Source: Polyangiaceae bacterium (GTDB lineage Bacteria > Myxococcota_A > Polyangia > Polyangiales > Polyangiaceae). Taken from it: 64,000 nt of DNA. Positions 17,073 to 25,601 of the stretch are shown in pieces. Below the pieces are notes generated by a model. It had not been told where the DNA came from and did not search any database. It worked only from the letters and a program-made list of their open reading frames with translations. The stretch's first letter is position 1; every line of letters starts with the position of its first letter. The DNA is taken from NCBI GenBank assembly GCA_947475525.1, contig CANJMI010000008.1, forward strand, positions 164,543 to 228,542. The letters are read 5' to 3'. The translations under genes were made by a program, and so were the position numbers.

Positions 17073-18461
17073 TCAGGGATGCCGGTAGAATCGGGGCACC
17101 CGACGGGACACGCTGGTCAACGTTTCCCATGGAATCGTGCCCGAGAGTTCGGCGACCTCTTGGACCGCGATCGCGTCCGTTCCAAAGCGACCGCGTTGCT
17201 CGCCTACGATGACGACTTCGTCGCGGATCGCCACCTGCGGGTGGTCGGTCACATCGACCATCGTCAGGTCCATCGAGACGTTGCCGGCGATAGGAGCGCG
17301 CTTGCCGCCAATCAGTACGAATCCTCGGTTGGAGAGCGCACGGCTGAAGCCATCCGCATAACCGATCGGAATGGTCGCGATCCGGCTCTCGCGCGCGGCC
17401 GTCCACGTGTGTCCGTAGCCAAGCGATTCGCCCGCCGACACGCTGCGCAAAGCCACGACCTCGCTCAACACACTCATCACGGGCTTGAGCTTTGGATAGC
17501 GCGGGTCGCGAACCGTCGGCTCGTCGCTCGGCGGCGCCACAACCGCGGCACACGGCGGAACGCCGAACAACGCGAGCCCCGGGCGCACAACTTCGAAGTG
17601 GGTCGATGGCCAGCGCAACATCGCCGCGCTGTTCGCCGCGTGCCTGAGAGACACGTCGAGACCCGCTTGCGAGACCATTCCAAGGGCGGACTCGAAGCGA
17701 CCGAGTTGCTCGACCGTTGCGACGTCGGACTCGGCGTCAGCGCATGCGAAATGCGTCATCCAACCCGTCACGCGGAGCTCGCTGCGTTGGCCCAGCACGG
17801 AGAGCACGCCCGCGAGCTCGGGAGCGCGCACACCAAGGCGCCCCATGCCGGTATCGATCTTTACGTGAACATCCAGCTGCCCTTCGACAGCGCCGGTCGA
17901 GACCATGTAACGCTGAGCTCCGGCAAGCGCTTCGACCTGTTCGGCGTCGAAGACGACAGGCGTCAGCCGATGCTCGATCAAGGCCTCGAGGCCATCACGT
18001 CGACGACCGTGCGAGCCGCTCATGATCAAGATTGGCCCACGAAAACCCGCGTTACGCAGCTCGATTCCCTCTTCGAGCAATGCGACGCACACGCCGTCGA
18101 CCCCCGTCTGTTCGAGCGTCGTCGCGACGATTGACCCACCGTGCCCGTAGGCGTCGGCCTTGAGAACTGCCCAAATTTTCGCCGGTGGTCGCGCGCCTTG
18201 GTTCGCGCTTGCGACGAGGCATGCGCGCAATTCGTGAAGATTGTGCCTCAGGTGGGCGAGATTGATCTCCGCCCGTGTGACGCGTGCCGCTTCGGATGGT
18301 GCTGCGCGTTTCGGTCGCACGACGCGAGCGCCTTCGTGGCCTGGATCGGATGGAGCCGCCTGCCATGCCCCGTCCGCCGACGAGGAGGCGGAGGGCGCCG
18401 GGGCGACGGGTTGGGATTCAGAGGCGTCAGGGGGCAAAAGGGGGAGCATGCCGGGGTCCAT
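17073..18461 (-). CDS. alr: alanine racemase with N-terminal extension
   Basis: PLP enzyme interconverting L- and D-alanine for peptidoglycan. The PLP lysine is K101 in LKADAYGHG, and the second catalytic base is Y349 in ESLGYGHTW; HVKIDTGMGRLG, RPGLALFG, IPIGYADGFSR and GNVSMDLTMVD complete the family pattern. The enzyme proper begins near residue 61 (VTRAEINLAHLRHN). The first 60 residues are Pro/Ala/Ser-rich and have no family match; either the protein has an unusual extension or translation starts later, though no better in-frame start with a ribosome site is obvious. A small lipoprotein gene lies 41 bp upstream on the same strand. Confidence 0.93.
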   Translation of the reverse strand: MDPGMLPLLPPDASESQPVAPAPSASSSADGAWQAAPSDPGHEGARVVRPKRAAPSEAARVTRAEINLAHLRHNLHELRACLVASANQGARPPAKIWAVLKADAYGHGGSIVATTLEQTGVDGVCVALLEEGIELRNAGFRGPILIMSGSHGRRRDGLEALIEHRLTPVVFDAEQVEALAGAQRYMVSTGAVEGQLDVHVKIDTGMGRLGVRAPELAGVLSVLGQRSELRVTGWMTHFACADAESDVATVEQLGRFESALGMVSQAGLDVSLRHAANSAAMLRWPSTHFEVVRPGLALFGVPPCAAVVAPPSDEPTVRDPRYPKLKPVMSVLSEVVALRSVSAGESLGYGHTWTAARESRIATIPIGYADGFSRALSNRGFVLIGGKRAPIAGNVSMDLTMVDVTDHPQVAIRDEVVIVGEQRGRFGTDAIAVQEVAELSGTIPWETLTSVSRRVPRFYRHP

Positions 18462-18502
18462 GGCTACTCAAAATGATCGGGACGGGGCAACATGACAGCG
18501 TC

Positions 18503-18772
18503 TCAATTCCGCCCGAGCGCGTCGAGGCGCTGCGAAGCATGAACGATGCGGTCGCGCGTTTGCCCGTAGGTGTAGTGCGCCGTCCATTCGCGCCAGCAGT
18601 CGCGCCGAACTTCCGTCCGCATCTCCGGCTGGAGGTCGAGGGCCATACAGTGCTCGAAGCGCACGTCGCCTTCGTAAACCGCCTGAATGTTGGCACCGCA
18701 TGACGTGGTGAGAGGCAGCGCGACGAGCGAAAACCAAGCAGCTGGATGGTGGCCCCTCGTGGCGAATTTCAT
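18503..18772 (-). CDS. small lipoprotein of unknown function
   Basis: Predicted 89-residue lipoprotein. Starting at the ATG at 18772 gives a signal peptide (MKFATRGHHPAAWFSLVALP) ending in a lipobox LTTSC; a longer frame upstream is not supported because it would run into the divergent helicase promoter. The mature part has three more cysteines and a conserved-looking helical segment with CWREWTAHYTYGQTRDRIVHA. I do not recognise a family. It is upstream of alr on the same strand, 41 bp away, so it may be co-transcribed and act in the envelope. Confidence 0.72.
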   Translation of the reverse strand: MKFATRGHHPAAWFSLVALPLTTSCGANIQAVYEGDVRFEHCMALDLQPEMRTEVRRDCWREWTAHYTYGQTRDRIVHASQRLDALGRN

Positions 18773-18822
18773 GCTAGACCCTCGTGATTCCGAAAGCCTA
18801 GCACTCCAGCGGATGAGTAGAC

Positions 18823-21027
18823 GTGAATCGCGCACCTGACGAAAACCGAGGACGGATGCATGAGGATGCCGAGGCAATCCTCAGCGACGAGCAGGCGCTC
18901 TGCGATCGCGTGATCGCGCACCTCGTGGCGCGTCCACCATCGAAGCCACCCCCGCGCATCGCCGACGACATCGCGCTGATCACCCTGCGTGACCAAGTTT
19001 CGGTTTCGCGACTCGAGGACATCCCCGCGCTTATCGCACAGATGGAGCAAGTGGCTGCCATTGCGAGCCAGCGAGGCCAGGGCACGGACGAGCCCGTGGA
19101 TCCGAAGAGCCCCTACTTCGGGCACCTGCGTCTCGCAGAAGAAGCACGCGGCGAGCGGGACGTGCTGATCGGCAAGACGACCTACGTCGAACCGAAAGCA
19201 GGCGTGCGCATCGTCGACTGGCGCCACGCGCCGGTCAGCCAGCTCTACTACCGTTACGAAGAAGGCGCGGCATACGAAGAGCAGTTCGGCGATCGCGAGG
19301 TCGTCGGCAGAGTCCTCACGCGCCGGACCGTCACGATCATCGATTCGGAACTCCAACGCATCTCTTCGCCGCAAGGCACCTTCGTCAAGCGGACCGATGG
19401 CCGATGGCGCGAACTTCAGGCACACCACACGTCGCTCGCCGGCGGACAAGGCACAGCCGTTCGCCCCGACCACATGCGCGGCGTCCTCGGTGCGGCTAGC
19501 AACAGCGGAAACCAACGCGAGGACCGCCACCTACCCGAGATCGCTGCGCTGCTCGATCCCAAACAGTTCGAAGTGATCTCGAAGCCCGACAGCGGCGTCG
19601 TCGTCGTACAAGGCGGCGCTGGCAGCGGCAAGACGACCATTGGCGTGCACCGAATGGCGTACCTCGCGTACCAGTCACGGACCCGCTTCGCCGCCGAGCG
19701 CATGCTGGTCATCGTCGGCACGCCCGCCCTGCGCGACTACATCGCACAACTGCTCGAAGCCCTCGATCTGGCCCAAGTGAAAGTGGCGACCTACGAGTTC
19801 TGGGCCACCGAGCTCCGTAAGAAAAACTTCGACTGGATCGACCTGCCTTTTGACGACGGAACCCCGGTCGAAGTCTCGCGGATGAAGACCGATCCCGCGC
19901 TCTTACCGCTGTTCGAACGCCGCGCCCGCGGCTACGTTCGTGACGGCCGCACGACGGCCCAAGACGCGCTCGGACTCTGGGCCGAGGTCCTGACGGATCG
20001 CGAGTCCCTGCGGCGTGCGCTGCTGTCAGTTCCCAATCCTCGGTTGAACGAAGACCAGCTCGACCGAGCCTGGCGCCACTGCAGTGAACGCTGCCCGGCG
20101 GTCGCCGAGTGGAGCCGGGATGACGGGGCACTCAATGCCGAAGGCGAGGCGTTCGAAGGCGCGGATGGCGTGGCGGAACAAGACGACGACCGCGCGATGC
20201 TCGACATCGAGGACGACGCCCTCTTGCTGCGAGCCTACCAGCTCGTGTGTGGCCCGCTGTCGACCGCGCCGCGCGGCCAGCCGCGACGCAAGATGGTGCG
20301 TTACGAACACCTTTTCGTAGACGAAGCCCAAGATCTCGCGGCGATCGATTTTTGCGTACTCGCGGACGTGGTGAGCGAGCAGAAGAGCATCACACTCGCG
20401 GGCGACACGGCGCAGCGCCTGCACCTCGACACGGGCTTCCGCTCGTGGACCGAGGTGCTCACGTCGCTCAAGCTCGAGCACACCTCGGTCGAGCCCCTGA
20501 AGATCGCCTACCGCTGCACCCGCGAAGTCTTGCAAGTGGCGCGTGAAGTGCTCGGCCCGCTCGTCGATCCCGAAGAGCCCATCGCCCCGCGCACCGGCGC
20601 CCCTGTCGAATTCCACCCCTTTCCGTCGCAGGGTGCCGCAGCGGCGTTCCTCGGCGACGTGCTTCGCCCGCTATTTGCGCGAGAACCGCGCGCGACCGTG
20701 GCGGTGCTTGCGCGCTATCCCGAACAAGCCGACGCGTACTACGACGCCTTGCGGTTGGCCGAGGTGCCACACCTGCGGCGCGTGAAGAACTTCGATTTCG
20801 CCTTTAAATCGGGGGTCGAAGTCACCGAGATCCGCCAGGTGAAAGGCCTTGAATACGACTACGTCATCCTCGTCGACGCCAACGCCTCGACCTACCCCGC
20901 CGAAGACGACGCGCGCTATCAGCTCCACATTGGCGCAACGCGAGCAGCCCACCAACTCTGGATCCTGACGAGCGGCCCCCCCTCGCCGCTCCTGCCGCGA
21001 CGCTTGCTGGACGCCGAAGACGACTGA
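18823..21027 (+). CDS. helD: HelD-like UvrD/Rep superfamily helicase
   Basis: Superfamily 1 ATPase of 734 residues resembling HelD, the RNA-polymerase-associated motor that frees stalled polymerase. The diagnostic block PYFGHLRLAEEARGERDVLIG, followed by DWRHAPVSQLYYRYEEG, lies at about residues 97-160. The N-terminal 60 residues are helical, fitting the secondary-channel arm of HelD. Walker A is GGAGSGKTT (264-272), Walker B is FVDEAQDL (about 497-504), and late motifs GDTAQRLHLD, IAYRCTREV and VKGLEYDYVILVD are present. The region between about 370 and 480 is divergent and acidic. HelD is best known from Firmicutes and Actinobacteria; a DNA-repair helicase role is the alternative. Confidence 0.85.
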   Translation: MNRAPDENRGRMHEDAEAILSDEQALCDRVIAHLVARPPSKPPPRIADDIALITLRDQVSVSRLEDIPALIAQMEQVAAIASQRGQGTDEPVDPKSPYFGHLRLAEEARGERDVLIGKTTYVEPKAGVRIVDWRHAPVSQLYYRYEEGAAYEEQFGDREVVGRVLTRRTVTIIDSELQRISSPQGTFVKRTDGRWRELQAHHTSLAGGQGTAVRPDHMRGVLGAASNSGNQREDRHLPEIAALLDPKQFEVISKPDSGVVVVQGGAGSGKTTIGVHRMAYLAYQSRTRFAAERMLVIVGTPALRDYIAQLLEALDLAQVKVATYEFWATELRKKNFDWIDLPFDDGTPVEVSRMKTDPALLPLFERRARGYVRDGRTTAQDALGLWAEVLTDRESLRRALLSVPNPRLNEDQLDRAWRHCSERCPAVAEWSRDDGALNAEGEAFEGADGVAEQDDDRAMLDIEDDALLLRAYQLVCGPLSTAPRGQPRRKMVRYEHLFVDEAQDLAAIDFCVLADVVSEQKSITLAGDTAQRLHLDTGFRSWTEVLTSLKLEHTSVEPLKIAYRCTREVLQVAREVLGPLVDPEEPIAPRTGAPVEFHPFPSQGAAAAFLGDVLRPLFAREPRATVAVLARYPEQADAYYDALRLAEVPHLRRVKNFDFAFKSGVEVTEIRQVKGLEYDYVILVDANASTYPAEDDARYQLHIGATRAAHQLWILTSGPPSPLLPRRLLDAEDD

Positions 21028-21121
21028 CCCGTGCTCGCTCTGCCATCGAACTGGAGGCGTCGTCGGTGAGGCGCTTGCACGTGGCTTCACCTTCCACGCG
21101 AACCGGTGCAAGAATGCGTGC

Positions 21122-21844
21122 GTGCGCCGCTCTATTTTGCTCGCTACGTCCTTTTGCCTGAGCGTTTACGCGCTAGAATCTCTCGCGCTCGCTCAGACCG
21201 CCGCGCCGCCCCCGGCGCCAATCGTGCCCTCGGCGGTGCCTGCGCCGCTGCCATCTCCGGTGCCTGCGCCGCTGCCATCTCCGGTGCCTGCGCCGCTGCC
21301 CTCTCCGGTGCCTGCGCCGCTGTCTGCGCCGTTGCCGGTTCCGATCTTCGGACCGGGAGCCCCACCGACCGCGGGGCTGCCCTACATCCCCACATCAAGC
21401 CCATCGGGGCCGGACTGGCGCCTCCGCGGCGGCATCGCGGCGGCCGGAGCTGGAGTTGTTTCGCTCGTGGTGATGGGCGTCGCGTTCGGGCAAGGCAGCG
21501 CTGACCAGGACGACGCGGGCTTTGCGGCCTACCGCGCCGGATTGCAACCGGAGCAACACGCCTGCGACGTGGCTGCAGCCGGCATGGAGGTGACGAATGT
21601 TCCGGGCGCGTCGAGCGCGAGTGCCGTAACGGCGTTGTGCAGCAGCGCAAGTGCCTGGCACACGGCCGGCGTCGCGACCGCCTTCGTCGGCGGCATTCTC
21701 GTCGGCGGCGGCTCCGCGCTGATCCTGACGAGTCGCACCGTGTGGCCCAAACTAACAGGGAAAAAGGCGCCTTTCGCCTCGCATATCGAGTTCATACCCG
21801 TCGCAGGACCGACCACCGGCCTCATGGTCCGCGGGGCGTTCTAG
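21122..21844 (+). CDS. exported Pro-rich protein with two membrane segments
   Basis: Predicted 240-residue envelope protein of unknown function starting at GTG. A cleavable-looking signal peptide (ILLATSFCLSVYALESLALAQ) is followed by a proline-rich stretch built on PAPLPSPV repeats (about residues 35-75). Hydrophobic segments follow at about 100-122 (GIAAAGAGVVSLVVMGVAFG) and 182-202 (VATAFVGGILVGGGSALIL). The C-terminal end FIPVAGPTTGLMVRGAF resembles the last strand of small outer-membrane-associated proteins, but no family is clear. Its TAG stop shares bases with the stop of the convergent LolC/E-type gene. Confidence 0.75.
   Translation: MRRSILLATSFCLSVYALESLALAQTAAPPPAPIVPSAVPAPLPSPVPAPLPSPVPAPLPSPVPAPLSAPLPVPIFGPGAPPTAGLPYIPTSSPSGPDWRLRGGIAAAGAGVVSLVVMGVAFGQGSADQDDAGFAAYRAGLQPEQHACDVAAAGMEVTNVPGASSASAVTALCSSASAWHTAGVATAFVGGILVGGGSALILTSRTVWPKLTGKKAPFASHIEFIPVAGPTTGLMVRGAF
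21236..21322. repeat. 24-bp tandem repeat coding PAPLPSPV
   Basis: Three near-identical 24-bp units (GTGCCTGCGCCGCTGCCATC plus TCCG, the third with one base change) begin at 21236, 21260 and 21284, with a partial fourth. They encode the proline-rich spacer that probably extends the protein through the periplasm. Confidence 0.85.
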
Positions 21845-23484
21845 CGATTGCGGAAGCCGTCGGCAGGCCGAAGCGAAGCTGCGTACCAGCTCGGGATGAT
21901 CGTCGCGAGCAAGCATATCAAGATCGCGATGCCCCCGGTGACGAGGAACTCCTGCGGTCTGACCAGCACGGGTAGCCGCGAGATAAAGTACACCTTGGGA
22001 TCGAGCGGAAAGCCGTAAGCGAGCAGCCCCTTGCAGACCACGAGGCCGACGAGCAGCCCGAGCACCGTGCCGGAGATTCCGATGATGGCGCCTTGGTAGA
22101 GAAAGACGCGCAGGATGGCGAAGTCGGTCGCACCCATCGCCTTCAGCACGCTGATCTCTTTCTGCTTGTCGAGCACGACCATAATCAGGGTCGCGATGAC
22201 CGTGAAGGCCGCGACGAAAATGATGATCGTGAGGACGGCGCTCATGCCCCATTGCTGGATCGTGAGCGCGGTGAAAAGCCCGTGGTTGAGCTCTTCCCAG
22301 TCCATCGTGTGATAGAGGCCGTCTGGCAACATTCCGCCGATTTTGGCGGAAATCGCGCCCGCGCGCTCGATGTCATCGACCTTCATCTCGACGCCCGTGA
22401 CGGTGTCGCCGTGATCGTAGAACTCCTGCGCCTCGTAGAGGTCCGTGTAGACGAGCTTGGAGTCGTACTGGTCGAAGCCAGCCTCAAACACCGCGATCAC
22501 GCGGAAGCGCTTGGCGACGGGTTTCTTGATTTCTCCGTCGGAGAAACTGAAGCCAATCGTCGGCGAGGTGATGGTGATGCAGCCGCCGAGCTTCCACGTC
22601 GTCGAGCCGGTGGTTGCGTCATCCTGTGCAAGACCGAGGTTGCGAGCCAACGTCGCGCCGACGACGGCACCGGGCATCGCGGCGATCGCGCGAGCATTTT
22701 CGCAAGGGTCAGGGTCGAGCTCCGCCGGAATCACGTCTTCATCGGGGAGCGGAGCGAGCCCGCCGTCCGGACGAGGTGTGCGCGCCGGCCTTGGTTCGGG
22801 CCTGGCATCCGCCAGCGCACCCGGAACGGGCAGACGCCCTGCGCCGAGGTGGCCGAACTCGTCGGGTAGCGCGCTCGGCGGGGCCGATGGAGCAGGCGAC
22901 GCCGAGTGCGCATCATCCGGGGAAAAAGGTGACGCGGGGTCGTCATCGAAGAATGTCCGATACGAGTCTTTAGCGGCCGCAGGTCGGGCCTTCGAAGCCC
23001 TCAGGTTCTCGAGCGAACCCGCGACGATGTACTCGGGGAGGTCGAGCACGGGCTTCAGACGGTCGAACCGCCCAGCCCACTCGTCACCGCCGGCCGGATG
23101 CACGCCGAGGCTCAAATTGGGGTCGACCCCTTTGACGAGGACGCCCGTCGCCGTGGAGCCACGGTGGGTTATCATCATCGGATTGATGCTAAACGGCGCG
23201 ACACCAACGACGCCTTCGACGTCGGCGACCTTCTCCATAATTCCGCGGTATTCACGGAAGTTCGTCGAATATTTCAGGACGAGAACGTGCGCGTTCACGC
23301 CGAGGACCTTCGAGCGAAACTGCCGGTGAAAGCCGCCGGTGACGCTCATGATCGTCGCCAGCGCGGCGACCCCCAAAACCACACCCAGAATTGCGAACGC
23401 GGTACTGACGGAGATCGTTCCGCGCTTCTTCGAGCCCATGTAGCGGAGGGCGAGCTGCAGCGGGTACCCCATCGCCCGGTTCAT
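21841..23484 (-). CDS. lolC: lipoprotein-releasing ABC permease (LolC/LolE family)
   Basis: Inner-membrane permease of the FtsX/MacB-like type that extracts lipoproteins from the inner membrane together with an ATPase (LolD), which is not in this window. The ATG at 23484 gives 547 residues. TM1 is at about 24-46 (STAFAILGVVLGVAALATIM), preceded by the family signature LALRYMGSKKRGTIS. Three more TMs fill the C-terminus (about 415-540), with KQKEISVLKAMGATDFAILRVFLYQG between them. The periplasmic domain carries an extra Pro/Asp-rich stretch of about 100 residues (160-262) that normal LolC/E proteins lack. The gene is divergent from the kinase gene and shares its stop bases with the convergent neighbour. 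Confidence 0.88.
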   Translation of the reverse strand: MNRAMGYPLQLALRYMGSKKRGTISVSTAFAILGVVLGVAALATIMSVTGGFHRQFRSKVLGVNAHVLVLKYSTNFREYRGIMEKVADVEGVVGVAPFSINPMMITHRGSTATGVLVKGVDPNLSLGVHPAGGDEWAGRFDRLKPVLDLPEYIVAGSLENLRASKARPAAAKDSYRTFFDDDPASPFSPDDAHSASPAPSAPPSALPDEFGHLGAGRLPVPGALADARPEPRPARTPRPDGGLAPLPDEDVIPAELDPDPCENARAIAAMPGAVVGATLARNLGLAQDDATTGSTTWKLGGCITITSPTIGFSFSDGEIKKPVAKRFRVIAVFEAGFDQYDSKLVYTDLYEAQEFYDHGDTVTGVEMKVDDIERAGAISAKIGGMLPDGLYHTMDWEELNHGLFTALTIQQWGMSAVLTIIIFVAAFTVIATLIMVVLDKQKEISVLKAMGATDFAILRVFLYQGAIIGISGTVLGLLVGLVVCKGLLAYGFPLDPKVYFISRLPVLVRPQEFLVTGGIAILICLLATIIPSWYAASLRPADGFRNR

Positions 23485-23597
23485 AGCAGAGAAGATCGAA
23501 TCCGGCGCGCCCGAAGACCGCATCCGGTTGTTGTCGATTCGCGCCCGAACTGGGGTATCGTCGTTGGGTCTGAGGCTCTTGGTCTCGGCGGGCGTCG

Positions 23598-25589
23598 ATG
23601 AGCAGCGCGAACGACAACAAAGCCGCATCGCGGGTGCCTATCCCTCGACCGCGGGGAGACTCCGGTTCGGGCGTACCGGAACCGGGAGCGTCGCACGCCG
23701 AATCCACCGTCGAGATGGCGACCGCCGTGATTCGCACCGACTCGGAGAGGCTCGCGCAAGGCAGCGGTCCGCTCGCGCAAGGCAGCGATCCGAAGGAGGC
23801 GCCGATTCCGGCTTCGCCATTGCGTCGACGGCCTTCTGGCCCTCCGGTTGGCCTCCCGCCGCGCGCGGCTGCTGCACCCCCGAGCACGGCACCCTCGAGC
23901 ACGGCACCCTCGAGCGCGGCAGTTTTGGGCGCAGCAGTTTCGAGTGCAGTCGATGTTACGGCGGACGATGACGACGAGCAGGCTACGTGGACCGGCGAGG
24001 CCTTCATCCCGCAGGCGGTCGCGATAAGTGAGCTGCCGGCGCCCGCCCCGAGCGCGCCAGGTTCCCAGTCGATCGCAGCGCGCGTCTCGCTGCCGAGCTT
24101 TCTCGACGACGACCTCTCCGTTGGTGACTCCTTCACGAACGAGCTCAGCGAGCAGGCCCCTGACTCGCATGTCGGAACGGTGCTCGGCGATAGGTACGTC
24201 ATCGATCGCCTGCTCGGCGAGGGTGGCATGGGCAAGGTCTACCGTGCCCACCACAAGGTCATTGACAAGAAGGTCGCGGTCAAGATTCTCCACGCGGAAC
24301 TGGCGAAGGACAAAGAGTCCGTCGGGCGCTTTTTACGGGAAGCGCGCGCCGCGTCGAGCATCGGCAATCCCCACATCGTCGACATCATCGACTTCGGCGA
24401 GGCCGATGACGGTTCGACGTATTTCGTAATGGAATACCTCAATGGGCAGTCACTCGGCGACGTGCTCGAGGAGCTCGTAAAAATATCGCCGATGACCACG
24501 GTGGACTTGGCGATTCAGCTCTGCGATGGACTCGCCGCGGCCCATTCGGAAGGCATCGTCCACCGCGATCTCAAGCCCGACAACATCATCCTCGTGAAGC
24601 CGAAAGGCACCTGGGCGGGACAGGGGCACTTCGTGAAGATCCTCGATTTTGGCATCGCGAAAGTGACCGGGTCCGGGAACAACACCTCCAAGCTTACGAT
24701 GGCAGGCGCCGTGTTCGGGACGCCGCACTACATGTCGCCGGAGCAAGCCGCCGGCGAGGCCGTTGACCACCGCACCGACATCTATTCGCTCGGCATCATG
24801 TTGTACGAAATGCTCGCCGGGGAGATGCCCTTCCAGGCCGAGAACTTCATGGGCATCTTGACGCAGCACATGTACAAGCCGCCGCCGTCGCTGCGCGCGC
24901 GCCCCGAGGGTCTCGAATGCCCCGAGGCCCTCGAGTCGATCGTCCTCAAGTGCATGGCCAAGCGCCCCGAGGCTCGCTACCAGACGATGGAGGAGCTGGC
25001 ATCCGACCTCGTGACCTTCAAGAAGACGGGTGCCGCACGAGCGAGCCTCGGGTCCGCCGCGAGTTACGCCGAGCCTGCGGGTACCGTCGTGTCGCAGACG
25101 CTGCCACAAAACCGGCCGTCGACGACCGGTGCATCGAAGCGCGTCGGCGTCATCATCAGCGTGACCGCCCTGTTGCTCGGCGTCGCGGCGACGGTCGTGT
25201 TCCTAGGCTCGAAGACGAGCGCAACGACCGCGGTCGTGCTGCCGGCGGCCAGCGCCGCCATCGCCACCGCGAAAGCGACCGCCGCTGCGACGACGGTTCC
25301 CGCCGTGGCGACCCAACCCATCGAGCGGCCGGTGCTCATCTATAGCGACGTTGCGGGCGCGTTCGTGCTGCGCGGCGACGTCAAACTGAAGTTGCCAGAG
25401 ACCTTCAAGGTTCCCGAAGGCAAACCCCTAACCCTGCGCGTCGAGGGCGGCCCCGGCTACGAGGCGACCGAGGTCACGATCGATGGCTCGAACGCGAAGG
25501 TGAAGGCAGACCCGAAGAAGAAGTTCGGTCCGTTCATCGGCAAGCTCCCGAAGCGCCCAAACACAGACGGCGTCGTCGACCCCTGGTAA
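23598..25589 (+). CDS. Ser/Thr protein kinase with C-terminal membrane anchor
   Basis: Hanks-type kinase of 663 residues. Residues 1-190 are a low-complexity Pro/Ser/Ala region with short repeats and an acidic DVTADDDDEQ patch. The kinase domain spans about 199-475: LGEGGMGKVYRA (P-loop), VAVKILHAEL (catalytic Lys), HRDLKPDNIIL (catalytic loop), LDFGIAKV (DFG), GTPHYMSPEQAAGE (P+1 loop) and DIYSLGIMLYEML. A single TM follows at about 515-540 (GVIISVTALLLGVAATVVFLG), then an Ala/Thr linker and a roughly 80-residue C-terminal beta-rich domain (PVLIYSDVAGAFVLRGDVKL) that would be periplasmic. A CCA-adding/poly(A) polymerase-family gene follows after 12 bp. Substrates are unknown; the PP2C phosphatase at 47.4 kb could be a counterpart but is far away. 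Confidence 0.93.
   Translation: MSSANDNKAASRVPIPRPRGDSGSGVPEPGASHAESTVEMATAVIRTDSERLAQGSGPLAQGSDPKEAPIPASPLRRRPSGPPVGLPPRAAAAPPSTAPSSTAPSSAAVLGAAVSSAVDVTADDDDEQATWTGEAFIPQAVAISELPAPAPSAPGSQSIAARVSLPSFLDDDLSVGDSFTNELSEQAPDSHVGTVLGDRYVIDRLLGEGGMGKVYRAHHKVIDKKVAVKILHAELAKDKESVGRFLREARAASSIGNPHIVDIIDFGEADDGSTYFVMEYLNGQSLGDVLEELVKISPMTTVDLAIQLCDGLAAAHSEGIVHRDLKPDNIILVKPKGTWAGQGHFVKILDFGIAKVTGSGNNTSKLTMAGAVFGTPHYMSPEQAAGEAVDHRTDIYSLGIMLYEMLAGEMPFQAENFMGILTQHMYKPPPSLRARPEGLECPEALESIVLKCMAKRPEARYQTMEELASDLVTFKKTGAARASLGSAASYAEPAGTVVSQTLPQNRPSTTGASKRVGVIISVTALLLGVAATVVFLGSKTSATTAVVLPAASAAIATAKATAAATTVPAVATQPIERPVLIYSDVAGAFVLRGDVKLKLPETFKVPEGKPLTLRVEGGPGYEATEVTIDGSNAKVKADPKKKFGPFIGKLPKRPNTDGVVDPW
23751..23925. 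repeat. short tandem repeats in kinase N-terminal linker
   Basis: Two 21-bp copies of CTCGCGCAAGGCAGCGNTCC-type sequence (23751-23771, 23772-23792) and three 15-bp copies of CGAGCACGGCACCCT-type sequence (23881-23925, last copy diverged) lie in frame inside the low-complexity N-terminus of the kinase. Both unit lengths preserve the reading frame. Confidence 0.8.
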
Positions 25590-25601
25590 CGGACGAGCGC
25601 C

